Assembly (NCBI GenBank): GCA_012727625.1
Contig: JAAYGP010000375.1
Span: forward strand, 1 to 11,736
Direction of reading: 5' to 3'
From: Clostridiaceae bacterium
Lineage (GTDB): Bacteria > Bacillota > Clostridia > DSM-8532
DNA: 11,736 nucleotides
Position numbers and translations under genes: made by a program. A model generated the notes under the pieces. It did no database searches and was not told the origin of the DNA. It worked only from the letters and a program-made list of their open reading frames with translations. This document shows positions 1 through 7,910 of this stretch, in pieces (position 1 is the stretch's first letter; every line of letters starts with the position of its first letter).

Positions 1-2889
1 CAGGTCAATGGATCTGGCAGCGTTCTTTCCGTCCGCAATGGCGCGAATTACCTCGTCAGGTCCCCGGGCAACATCGCCTCCTGCAAAAACACCGGGCATT
101 TTGGTCATTTGAGTTTCCTTGTCAACAATAAATGTACCCCATGGTGTAACTCCTATATCTTCCTTTGGCACAAAAGGCAAATCGGCATATTGACTTACGG
201 CGGTAATAACAGTGTCAACATCGATAAAGAAATTGGAGCCTTCAATATGGCTTGTGTTTCTTCTACCCTCGTTGTCAAAATTGCTTAATCGTCTCCTTAC
301 GCACTCGATTTTTGCAACCCGGCCATGTTTGTTGGATACGAATCTAACAGGAGATACCAGCTCACGCAGTTCAATTCCTTCATGCAGGGCTTCCTCAATT
401 TCCGTATCATAGGCAGGCATCATCTCACGAGTTCTGCGGTACAGGATCATTACCTTTTCAGCTCCGAGCCTGAGTGCGGTACGGGCGGAGTCAATGGCCG
501 TATTTCCGCCGCCTATGACAGCAACCACATGGCCTGTAAGATCAACGGAATTATAAAGCTTGACATTCTTTAAAAATGTTATACCGGGTAAAACACCTTT
601 CAAATTTTCTCCCGGAACATTGACCTTTTGCGGAAGCTGCGTTCCGGTTGCTATGTATATTGCGTCATACATGGATCTAAGCTCCTTAAAACCGATGTCC
701 TTTCCAACCTCGGTATTATAGATAATGTTTACGCCCGAACGACATATGTTGTCCACTTCGTGTTTCAGAATTGCCATTGGCAGACGATATTCAGGTATTC
801 CATAGGCCAGGACTCCTCCGGCGACGGATTCCCGTTCATAAATATCCACTTCATAGCCTGTTCTTGCAAGATAATATCCGCATGTCAGACCGGAAGCGCC
901 AGCGCCGATAATTGCAACTTTCTGCCCGTTTTTTGTGCATACTATATCATGGAAATACTCTTTTTCATATTTCATGGTGTAATCGGCAACAAATCTTTTA
1001 AGGTCACAGATTGCCACCGCCTCGTCAACAGTGTTTCTCCTGCAGCGTTTTTCGCAGGGACGGGCACAGATTCTTCCGCAGATTGACGGCAGAGGATTTT
1101 CCTGGCGGATAAGGTTATATGCGTCAATAAAACGCCCGGCTGCTATAAGGCTGAGGTAGCCCGGGATATTAACATTTGCGGGACAGGCATTTTCACAGGG
1201 AGAAATGAACAGGTCGCTGCATACTCCCGCTCTGCAGTACTTTTTGTTAATATGCTCCTCATATTCTTCACGAAAATTTCTTATGGTGCTAAGAACAGGA
1301 TTTGGTGCGGTCTGGCCCAGTCCGCACATTGCTGTGTCTTTTATTGTTTCGCCCAATTCTTCAAGAAGCTCTATATCACCATCCATGCCCTCACCGCGGG
1401 TAATTCGCTCGAGAATCTCCAGCATTCTTTTTGTTCCGACACGGCATGCCAGGCATTTACCGCAGCTTTCATCCTGTATAAAATCCATAAAATAGCGTGC
1501 GGTATCAACCATACAGGTTTCCTCACTCATTGAAATGAGGCCGCCTGAACCCATAATTGCGCCAAGTTTTGTAAGTGAGTCATATTCGACAGGAACATTC
1601 AGATTTCCCTGGGTTATGCATCCTCCTGACGGACCTCCGATTTGAGCTGCTTTAAATTTCTTTTTATCGGGCAGTCCTCCGCCTATTTTAAAAATAATTT
1701 CCCCCAGGGGAGTGCCCATGGGAACTTCAGCAATTCCGGTATTCACAATATCTCCTGCGAGGGCAAACACCTTGGTACCCCTGGCATTTCCGGTACCAAT
1801 CTGTGAATACCATTTGCCGCCTTTTTCAATAATAACCGGCACACTTGCAAAGGTTTCAACATTATTTATGATTGTTGGCTTTTCAAACAATCCTTTTTCA
1901 AAGGGGAATGGAGGTTTTTGCCGGGGTTCCCCGCGTTTGCCCTCAATTGAAGCCATAAGGGAAGTTTCTTCACCGCATACAAAAGCGCCGGCGCCGATTC
2001 TTATTTCAAGTTCGAAATCAAAACCGCTGTTAAAAATATTTTTTCCGAGGACACCATATTCATAGGCTTGTTTAATGGCAGCCTCAAGCCTTTCAACGGC
2101 CAATGGATACTCTGCCCTGATGTATACATAACCCTTTTGCGCGCCTATGGCATAACCGCCAATAAGCATACCCTCGATAAGAGTGTGGGGATCCCCTTCA
2201 ATAATGCTTCTGTCCATAAAAGCACCCGGATCACCCTCATCCGCGTTACACACAATATATTTAACATCGCTTTGTGCCTTTCTTCCGGCCTCCCATTTTA
2301 TTCCGGTGGGAAAGCCAGCTCCGCCCCTTCCGCACAGGCCTGATATTTTCAATTCCTCAATGACCAAATCTCCGTCCATTTCCGTTAATGCTCTTGCCGC
2401 GGCGAAATAGCCGCCTGAAGCTATGTATGCTTCTATGCTCCTGTAATCAAGCAGACCGCAGTTTCTGAGCGCAATGCTGACCTGATCATTGAAAAAGCTG
2501 ATATCATCGATTTTTGGAATGTGCTTGCGAAGAGCATGATCTGTAAAAGTGTGCTTAACAAGAATTTTGTTTTCGGCTATATGTGCTTTTACAACTTTTT
2601 TTACGATTTCAGGAGTAAGTTTTGTGTAAAAAATCCGGTCGGGAAGCACAAGCATTACAGGACCAACGGCACAGGTGCCCATGCATCCGGTTTCGTAAAC
2701 AAGGACATCCCTGTCAAGTGAAAGTGATTTTAACTGTTCAATAACAGCTTCCTTAACAGCAGAACAGTCAGAGGATATACAACCGGCGCCACCGCAGATC
2801 AGAATCTGATACTTATACTTTTCAACTTCCGATGTGTATGAGTTTTGTATCTTCTTAAGATCATCCATGCTTTTTATACAAACTTTCAT
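1..2889 (-). CDS. Fused NuoF/HydB-like and GltD/NfnB-like NAD(P)H:acceptor oxidoreductase subunit (3' end outside window)
   Basis: 963 codons are open from ATG 2889 to the left edge, with no stop. Residues 28-80 form a thioredoxin-like [2Fe-2S] domain (C32, C37, C69, C73). The NuoF core follows, with GRGGAGFPTG (187-196) and NADEGDPGAF (215-224) for FMN/NADH, GAGAFVCGEET (299-309), and the [4Fe-4S] cysteines C476, C479, C482 and C522. From about residue 558 it becomes GltD-like: cysteines C565, C569, C604, C608, C612 and C616, an FAD loop GAGASG (662-667), a second Rossmann loop GGGN (793-796), and YRRTR (817-821), the arginines typical of NADPH 2'-phosphate binding. Near the edge, AGGDVARGPDEV matches the C-terminal FAD motif of GltD. 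It starts 17 nt after the NuoE-like gene, so the two are cotranscribed. By family it should pass electrons among NADH, NADPH and ferredoxin or a hydrogenase in the cytoplasm, perhaps by flavin bifurcation (inferred). The domain assignment is firm; the physiological partner is unknown. Confidence 0.93.
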   Translation of the reverse strand, partial: MKVCIKSMDDLKKIQNSYTSEVEKYKYQILICGGAGCISSDCSAVKEAVIEQLKSLSLDRDVLVYETGCMGTCAVGPVMLVLPDRIFYTKLTPEIVKKVVKAHIAENKILVKHTFTDHALRKHIPKIDDISFFNDQVSIALRNCGLLDYRSIEAYIASGGYFAAARALTEMDGDLVIEELKISGLCGRGGAGFPTGIKWEAGRKAQSDVKYIVCNADEGDPGAFMDRSIIEGDPHTLIEGMLIGGYAIGAQKGYVYIRAEYPLAVERLEAAIKQAYEYGVLGKNIFNSGFDFELEIRIGAGAFVCGEETSLMASIEGKRGEPRQKPPFPFEKGLFEKPTIINNVETFASVPVIIEKGGKWYSQIGTGNARGTKVFALAGDIVNTGIAEVPMGTPLGEIIFKIGGGLPDKKKFKAAQIGGPSGGCITQGNLNVPVEYDSLTKLGAIMGSGGLISMSEETCMVDTARYFMDFIQDESCGKCLACRVGTKRMLEILERITRGEGMDGDIELLEELGETIKDTAMCGLGQTAPNPVLSTIRNFREEYEEHINKKYCRAGVCSDLFISPCENACPANVNIPGYLSLIAAGRFIDAYNLIRQENPLPSICGRICARPCEKRCRRNTVDEAVAICDLKRFVADYTMKYEKEYFHDIVCTKNGQKVAIIGAGASGLTCGYYLARTGYEVDIYERESVAGGVLAYGIPEYRLPMAILKHEVDNICRSGVNIIYNTEVGKDIGFKELRSMYDAIYIATGTQLPQKVNVPGENLKGVLPGITFLKNVKLYNSVDLTGHVVAVIGGGNTAIDSARTALRLGAEKVMILYRRTREMMPAYDTEIEEALHEGIELRELVSPVRFVSNKHGRVAKIECVRRRLSNFDNEGRRNTSHIEGSNFFIDVDTVITAVSQYADLPFVPKEDIGVTPWGTFIVDKETQMTKMPGVFAGGDVARGPDEVIRAIADGKNAARSIDL

Positions 2890-2906
2890 AATACCGAGCC
2901 ACCCCC

Positions 2907-3392
2907 TCAGAATTTTTCCAATAAAGCGCTGAACTTTGCCGGCGTCATCTGTTTATAGACAACATCATCAATCATTATTGCCGGAGCAAGCCCGCATGCA
3001 CCAATGCACCTGGCAACTTCGAAAGTGAATTTACCGTCGGACGTGGTTCCGCCCAACTCAACATTAAGTGTTTTAATCAGATGTTCCACAAGTTTTTTTC
3101 CGCCCCGGACATAACATGCAGTGCCAAGGCATACGCGGATGGTATGCTGTCCTCTTGGTTTAACAGAGAAGAAAGAGTAAAAGGATACAACACCGGACAC
3201 TTCGGAAAATGGTATATCCAGAGAATCTGCAATCAACTGCTGAAGATCAGGGGGGAGATAACCGTAAATCTTCTGTGCGGCGTGCAAAATTTGAATCAAT
3301 GAACCTTCTTTGTCTTTGTACAAGTCGATAATATTCAGTATTTCACCATACTTCTTCTGTTCTTTACAATCACAGGAAACACCGTTTACCAT
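2907..3392 (-). CDS. nuoE: NuoE/HydC-like [2Fe-2S] subunit of an NAD(P)H-dependent oxidoreductase or hydrogenase
   Basis: This 161-residue protein has the usual length and layout of the 24-kDa NuoE/HydC family. A helical N-terminal part (about 15-75) contains the family-typical YGYLPP and SGVVSFYSFF stretches. A thioredoxin-like domain then carries the four [2Fe-2S] ligands C88, C93, C129 and C133 in CLGTACYVRGG and ARCIGACGLAP. The subunit normally docks on the NuoF/HydB subunit and holds one [2Fe-2S] cluster, matching the next gene downstream. The extra pair C7 and C9 near the N-terminus is not part of the family signature. The start is well supported: AAGGAGG lies 7 nt before the ATG at 3392. 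It is the first gene of the operon, with an inverted repeat in its leader. Confidence 0.94.
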   Translation of the reverse strand: MVNGVSCDCKEQKKYGEILNIIDLYKDKEGSLIQILHAAQKIYGYLPPDLQQLIADSLDIPFSEVSGVVSFYSFFSVKPRGQHTIRVCLGTACYVRGGKKLVEHLIKTLNVELGGTTSDGKFTFEVARCIGACGLAPAIMIDDVVYKQMTPAKFSALLEKF

Positions 3393-3412
3393 ATTTACCC
3401 TCCTTAATTATG

Positions 3413-3442
3413 TTCTGCAGGCCTTTTGTTTTTGCTGCAGAA
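3413..3442 (-). promoter_or_regulatory. Perfect 8-bp inverted repeat in the leader of the redox operon
   Basis: TTCTGCAG and CTGCAGAA flank a 14-nt spacer 21 nt upstream of the nuoE-like start codon. In RNA this would be a stem-loop just before the ribosome site; in DNA it could be an operator. There is no U-run after it, so it is not an intrinsic terminator. It does not match the Rex consensus. The function is unknown. Confidence 0.4.
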
Positions 3443-3898
3443 TTATTTGATTATCAGCCGACAATAAGATTAAAGTTCTTCTTTAAAGGACATTTACAGT
3501 ATCAATTATGGTTTCTGTTTATAAGTTGTTTCGAGTAAAAGAAAACATCGGATAAATGCAGATTCAGTAATCATTCATTGATAGATCCCATGCCATGATA
3601 CAATTTTACTTTTTCTATGTAAAAGATTAATGAAAAATGAGAAAATTGCTGCCCTAAAACTATTTTTCCTTTGAATGGGTAAGACATGCCGGAACCCTTG
3701 ATAATATTGGATTTTGAAAACCTGCGCGTTTTTTTGTGTGGAATAATGAAAGAAAACAGTATTTTATAGTGTTTTCGCACTTCACAATTTGTTCACAAAA
3801 CACCAGGAGAACACATAAAATTGAAAATTATTTGTCAGAGTATTTTTTGTTCAAATACAAACAATAATTTATTAATCATGGTCATATTTTTTAAACTT
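3443..3898. other. Non-coding AT-rich spacer between hppA terminator and the redox operon
   Basis: No convincing gene is seen. The promoter of the minus-strand redox operon should lie in the part nearest 3443. A GATAAT -10-like hexamer can be found on the minus strand near 3450, but without a good -35, so no promoter is called. A short inverted repeat GTGTTTT/AAAACAC spans 3770-3802. No recognisable riboswitch or RNA gene was found. Confidence 0.5.
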
Positions 3899-3930
3899 AA
3901 AAACCGTATCCGGAACCGGTTACGGTTTTT
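3899..3930 (-). terminator. Intrinsic terminator of hppA (near-symmetric, possibly bidirectional)
   Basis: The arms AAAAACCGTATCCGG and CCGGTTACGGTTTTT are complementary except for one position and lie about 70 nt beyond the hppA stop codon. Read on the minus strand, the stem ends in TTTTT followed by more Ts. The A-rich and T-rich arms would also allow termination on the plus strand. Confidence 0.82.
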
Positions 3931-3996
3931 GTAAAACTGACGGATAGTTGTCAATCAGTATGGTGCGGAAGGAAAAATTTTCTTCTGCCGGTTTAT

Positions 3997-6078
3997 TCAG
4001 AATATTGATAATGTAAGGAACAAAGTTGAAAGCAATGATGCAACGAGGGAGACAACTGTAATTTGTGTATTTATTGAAGGTCCTGCAGTGTCCTTAAAAG
4101 GATCACCCACAGTGTCGCCTACAACAGCGGATTTGTGGGCATCTGAGCCTTTGCCTCCTTCATTTCCTGCTTCAACATATTTTTTGGAGTTATCCCAGCG
4201 GCCGCCGGCATTGGACATAAACAAAGCAAACAAAAGACCGCTGACAATGTTTCCTGCCAAAAAGCCTCCTATTGCCTGAACACCACCGACAAAGCCAACC
4301 ACAAGTGTTGCCACTATGGCCATTAAACCTGCCGGTATAAGCTCTCTGATTGCCCCTGTGGTAGCTATTTCAATACTTTTATCATATTCAGGATTAACTC
4401 CGGGTTTACCTTCTTTTAAGCCCACTATTTCCTTGAACTGACGGTGAATTTCAGCTACCATTCTTTGAGCGTTCCTGTCAACACCAAGCATAAGCATGGC
4501 TGAGAATACAAGAGGAATAGCGGCGCCAATTAAAAGACCGAAGAAAACAACCGGATTAATTATATCAAACCCTTCAAGTCCGGGCAGATTCAATTCTGCA
4601 GCGGCAGTATTTACTTCACTCATGAAAGCTCCAAGTAAAGCTATAACCGTAAGGCCGGCCGCTGCTATGGCAAACCCTTTTGTGACAGCTTTTACGGTAT
4701 TTCCCGCGCTATCAAGCTCATCAGTGATTTGAAGCACATCGTCACCGAGGTTGCCCATTTCAGCAAGGCCTCTTGCATTGTCAACAATAGGTCCGTATGC
4801 GTCGTTTGAAATAATCATGCCGACGATGGAAAGCATTCCGACCGCTGACATGGAAATGCCGAACATAGCGTAACCGTCTCCAATGGGCTCACAAAGCTTA
4901 TATGCCATTAAGGATGCAAAAGCTATACCAATCATTGCGGGCAGTACGCTTAACATTGCATAGGAAATACCTGATAATATCGTAAAAGCAGGGCCTGATT
5001 TTGAAGCTCTTGCCACGTATTGAACAGGTTTTTTAGTGTCGTTTGTAAAATAGTCTGTCGCTATTCCTATTATTACACCAACAATAAGACCAACGACACA
5101 GGCTCCCCAGATACGCCAGCTAAATTCAAAGACATATGTGGCAATAAGGGTTAAAACAATGTATACACCGGTTGTAACATAAGTACTGTTGTTCAATGCT
5201 TTTGTCGGATCACCCTTTTTCCCGATACGTGCCATGCCGACACCGATGATGGAGGCTAAAAGACCTAAAGCTGCATAGCAGAAGACCATGCTTGCGTTAA
5301 CTTCGCTATTGGCTATTCTGTCCAAAGAAACTGCCATAACGAGAGCTGCAGACATTGATGCAACGTTTGAATCAAAAAGGTCAGCGCCCATTCCGGCAAC
5401 ATCACCGACATTATCGCCCACGTTATCGGCAATAACGGCAGGGTTCCTCGGGTCGTCCTCAGGGATTCCGAGCTCAACTTTACCGACCAGGTCAGCACTG
5501 ATATCGGCAGTTTTTGTATAAATACCACCACCGGCTTTTGCAAACAGAGCAAGTGAACTTGCGCCGAAACTGAAGCCAAGCAGTGCCGTTGTATTATTGG
5601 TAATAAGTAAAACAGCCGCAACACCTAAAAGACTGGAGCCGACAACTGCCATTCCCATAACGGCGCCACCGCGAAAGCCTGTCATAAAGGACGGCTTGAT
5701 ACCTTTTTTTGCGGCTTCTGCTGCTTTTACATTGGCAATGGTTGCTACTTCAATCCCTATTTTTCCGGCAATGGCGGAAAAAATAGTACCTGCAATATAT
5801 GATATTGCCATTGTAATGTTTTTAATGATATTACCGCTCCAGATTGGACTGGGGAGAAAAATAAGAATCAGAACAGCTGCAACTCCTGCGAAACGCGTAA
5901 GAACTCTGTACTCCTTATTTAAAAAAGTCGCTGCGCCCTGACGGATTAGTTTTCCGACTTCAGCTATTTTTTCATTGGAGGAGGGTTGTTTTTGCACCCA
6001 TTTATACAACCATGCGGCGAATATAAATGAGGCCAGTGCAATGATGATGGAGAAAATCTCAAATGATATTACATTCAT
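3997..6078 (-). CDS. hppA: Membrane-bound ion-translocating pyrophosphatase, K+-independent H+-pump type
   Basis: This 693-residue integral membrane protein has the full length of the family, with hydrophobic segments throughout and an N-terminal segment at about 5-27. It hydrolyses pyrophosphate and pumps ions across the cytoplasmic membrane. Signature stretches are visible: GGGIYTKTADISADLVGKVE (183-202), the acidic substrate/Mg site DDPRNPAVIADNVGDNVGD (208-226), DNARGLAEM (433-441), WDNSKKY (628-634) and GDTVGDPFKDTAGPSIN (654-670). At the site that separates the two subfamilies the sequence is GNTVKAVTKG (459-468). Lys463 and Thr466 match the K+-independent proton pumps, whereas K+-dependent enzymes have Ala at the lysine position. 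The start is supported by GAGGTG 6 nt before the ATG. It is a single-gene unit with its own promoter and terminator. No truncation or missing key residue was seen. Confidence 0.97.
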   Translation of the reverse strand: MNVISFEIFSIIIALASFIFAAWLYKWVQKQPSSNEKIAEVGKLIRQGAATFLNKEYRVLTRFAGVAAVLILIFLPSPIWSGNIIKNITMAISYIAGTIFSAIAGKIGIEVATIANVKAAEAAKKGIKPSFMTGFRGGAVMGMAVVGSSLLGVAAVLLITNNTTALLGFSFGASSLALFAKAGGGIYTKTADISADLVGKVELGIPEDDPRNPAVIADNVGDNVGDVAGMGADLFDSNVASMSAALVMAVSLDRIANSEVNASMVFCYAALGLLASIIGVGMARIGKKGDPTKALNNSTYVTTGVYIVLTLIATYVFEFSWRIWGACVVGLIVGVIIGIATDYFTNDTKKPVQYVARASKSGPAFTILSGISYAMLSVLPAMIGIAFASLMAYKLCEPIGDGYAMFGISMSAVGMLSIVGMIISNDAYGPIVDNARGLAEMGNLGDDVLQITDELDSAGNTVKAVTKGFAIAAAGLTVIALLGAFMSEVNTAAAELNLPGLEGFDIINPVVFFGLLIGAAIPLVFSAMLMLGVDRNAQRMVAEIHRQFKEIVGLKEGKPGVNPEYDKSIEIATTGAIRELIPAGLMAIVATLVVGFVGGVQAIGGFLAGNIVSGLLFALFMSNAGGRWDNSKKYVEAGNEGGKGSDAHKSAVVGDTVGDPFKDTAGPSINTQITVVSLVASLLSTLFLTLSIF

Positions 6079-6125
6079 AATAACACCTCAAATACTATAA
6101 ATTAGTAATCACTCGAACATTATAT

Positions 6126-6154
6126 ATTATAGTACCTTACAATATGCAATTCAA
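6126..6154 (-). promoter_or_regulatory. Sigma-A-type promoter of hppA
   Basis: On the minus strand TTGAAT (6154-6149) and a perfect TATAAT (6131-6126) are separated by 17 nt. The -10 lies about 47 nt before the hppA start codon. The spacing and hexamers are close to consensus. Confidence 0.75.
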
Positions 6155-6158
6155 GGAT

Positions 6159-6194
6159 AAAAAATGCATTGCAAAAGCACTTAATAGCTTTTGC
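6159..6194 (-). terminator. Intrinsic terminator of the UroD-like gene
   Basis: On the minus strand GCAAAAGC and GCTTTTGC form a perfect 8-bp stem with an 8-nt loop, followed after six bases by TTTTTT (6164-6159). It lies about 40 nt beyond the stop of the upstream gene and ends five bases before the hppA -35 box. A second short hairpin, GCGGG-N6-CCCGC (6193-6208), precedes it. Confidence 0.65.
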
Positions 6195-6236
6195 GGGCAT
6201 GTACCCGCGGGCTTTGAAGCATGATGCTTTTTTGTT

Positions 6237-7268
6237 TTACCTGTTGTAAGGATTGAGCTTTTCGACTATCTGTTTTAACAGGTTAATATTTTCCGCGGGC
6301 GTGTTGTAGCTTGCAACACCGCAGCCGAAAATAAAACGCCCGCCTTCCGCGCAGGTGCTTATAACTTTTTCAGCAGCCGCAGTCATTTCCTCCTCATTGC
6401 CGTATTCAACAATTTTAGCGTCAATACTGGCGCGAAGATTAATGCCGTGTTTCCTGCAAAGCCGGCTGATTGCCCTTTGGTCCGTATTATAATCAGCCAT
6501 TAGAAGTGATGTACCCGTTTCCACCAGGTATTGCGCTATAGGTGCAGTGTCGCCTCCACTGATCAATGCGACATTTTTCAGCCCCAATTGCTTAATCTCC
6601 TTAATGAGCCCGGTTTCAAAAGGAAGCACAATACTACTGAATAAATCAGGGGATAACAGAGGAGGCGCTATCCAGGACTCATTGACAGCCACACCAACGC
6701 CACAGTCTATAAATGCTTTGGCATAGGTGAGCCCAATCTGCTTTGTAAATTTAAGCAAACGTCTGGCACTATCAGGCTCAAACATAAGATCCATGAGAAA
6801 ATCCTCAAAGCCCCTTAAAATTGCGGCAAGAGTGAAAGGACCAACAATGGTTCCGTTTACCGGCACTTCATCCCCGATTTTTTCGTGTATTTTTCTGCAT
6901 GCTTCGAGGAACACAGGCATTCTTCCATCTTTATGGGGATCCGGAATTTTAAGTTCATTCAAATCCGTATCTTCTGAAAGCAGAACTCCATCTATGTAAG
7001 GCAAAACTTCATCCAGGGGGAAGATTACCCTGCATCCTAAGGCTTCTGCTTCGACATTGTATATGTCTACTCCCACTGATACAATATCATGCCGGTACAA
7101 CCGATAGGCCGTAAGTTGCCCGGCTACTATAAGATCCGGGTCCCGGGCCATTTGCGAGGGTGTAACATTAATTATTTTTGCCGCATGCTCATATATTGTT
7201 GGTGCAAAAGGAATTCTGGGAGGAATTTTCCCTGATGATATATATTGCATTATTTCTCTGCCGTTCAT
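6237..7268 (-). CDS. Uroporphyrinogen decarboxylase (URO-D)/MtaA-superfamily protein, probable methyltransferase-like
   Basis: This 343-residue protein has the length and order of the URO-D family: an N-terminal segment typical of MtaA-like members (PRIPFAPTIYEHAAKI, 17-32), a central VNGTIVGPFTLAA (137-149), and a C-terminal FGCGVASYNTPAENI (314-328) that resembles the GCxxxxxTPxENI ending. The MRQAGR substrate motif of true HemE is absent, so haem synthesis is unlikely. In MtaA/CmuA corrinoid methyltransferases zinc is held by His-x-Cys plus a late Cys. Here the corresponding stretch is LISGGDTAP (235-243), which lacks both His and Cys, while Cys316 remains. The protein may bind metal differently or be non-catalytic. 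No corrinoid protein gene is beside it. The start at 7268 has GGAG 10 nt upstream. The family is sure; substrate and reaction are unknown. Confidence 0.88.
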   Translation of the reverse strand: MNGREIMQYISSGKIPPRIPFAPTIYEHAAKIINVTPSQMARDPDLIVAGQLTAYRLYRHDIVSVGVDIYNVEAEALGCRVIFPLDEVLPYIDGVLLSEDTDLNELKIPDPHKDGRMPVFLEACRKIHEKIGDEVPVNGTIVGPFTLAAILRGFEDFLMDLMFEPDSARRLLKFTKQIGLTYAKAFIDCGVGVAVNESWIAPPLLSPDLFSSIVLPFETGLIKEIKQLGLKNVALISGGDTAPIAQYLVETGTSLLMADYNTDQRAISRLCRKHGINLRASIDAKIVEYGNEEEMTAAAEKVISTCAEGGRFIFGCGVASYNTPAENINLLKQIVEKLNPYNR

Positions 7269-7311
7269 AATCAGGACACTCCGTTCAATGTTTTTTATTT
7301 CACTTTTTTTG

Positions 7312-7340
7312 ATTATATCATTTTTTCTAATAATTGTTAA
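7312..7340 (-). promoter_or_regulatory. Sigma-A-type promoter of the UroD-like gene
   Basis: On the minus strand TTAACA (7340-7335) and TATAAT (7317-7312) are 17 nt apart, with a TG one base before the -10. The -10 lies 43 nt before the start codon at 7268. This is one of the best promoter matches in the window. Confidence 0.75.
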
Positions 7341-7351
7341 GAACGGGATTG

Positions 7352-7568
7352 TTTCTTATCACACCTTTCAGGTACGGTCAATTTCTGTTCACACCCTAAT
7401 CTGATTCAGGTTCTGCCAAAGCCGCAACATATATTATTATTTCCATATGCATTTTTGCGGGTCTCGGCCTGCCTGAGCTTTAATTTACCAGCTCTTGCAA
7501 ATAAAGCTCTTGTTTCCGCCATTGCACAATATCTTACCTGTTAAGTAACTGAATCAGGGTGTGAACAG
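7352..7568. repeat. Inverted-repeat structure of about 0.2 kb, possibly a decayed insertion element
   Basis: A left arm, CTGTTCACACCCT-aatc-TGATTCAG (7385-7409), is matched in inverted orientation by CTGAATCAGGGTGTGAACAG (7549-7568), apart from a 4-5-base insertion in the left arm. A third related copy, TTTCTTATCACACCTTTCAGG (7352-7372), lies directly beside the left arm in the same orientation and 30 nt away. Between the arms is another imperfect hairpin, GAGCTTTAATTT (7475-7486) with AAATAAAGCTC (7499-7509). Several related repeats near each end suggest the multiple terminal repeats of IS21-type elements, but no transposase was recognised between them. It could equally be a MITE-like element or an operator cluster. 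No target-site duplication was identified. Confidence 0.5.
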
Positions 7569-7910
7569 TAACCCTGCCCAAACCATTATAAAAAAAATAA
7601 AATACATATTTTTAAATGTTAACGAATATGATATTATAATCTTGATTTAAATTTGGTTATTGTTAAGACCATTTATTTATATGAAGCGCAGAGCAGAAAG
7701 AAAGTTCCCCTTTGCCGGAGCTGTGTAGACGCGCACTCGAAAGATCACATATGTGTCTTTGGAGTATTTTTCTGATCATGCTAATGAGCGTAAATGGTTC
7801 AGCTCAGGTGTTTTCAGACAAGCGTTTATATATATTTAAGAATACAATTACCCGGTTTTTTTAAGTCTGGCAAAATGAAAGCTGACAATAATCCCATTGG
7901 AAAACTACTT

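Noticed and set aside
628..1086. 152-residue plus-strand open frame opposite the fused oxidoreductase
   Set aside because: It is the antisense shadow of a strongly conserved coding region with many recognised motifs on the minus strand.
3716..3738. AAAAC-CTGCGC-GTTTT followed by Ts as a plus-strand terminator
   Set aside because: The stem is only five mostly A-T pairs and no plus-strand gene lies upstream for it to end.
3571..3780. 69-residue minus-strand open frame between hppA and the redox operon
   Set aside because: It starts at GTG with no ribosome site, has AT-driven composition, and resembles no known protein.
7681..7728. 15-codon plus-strand frame starting MKRRAERKF
   Set aside because: No ribosome site precedes it and no family is suggested; chance is the simplest explanation.
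7747..7756. Palindrome CACATATGTG
   Set aside because: A 10-bp palindrome in AT-rich intergenic DNA is expected by chance, and no promoter or repeat copy is tied to it.
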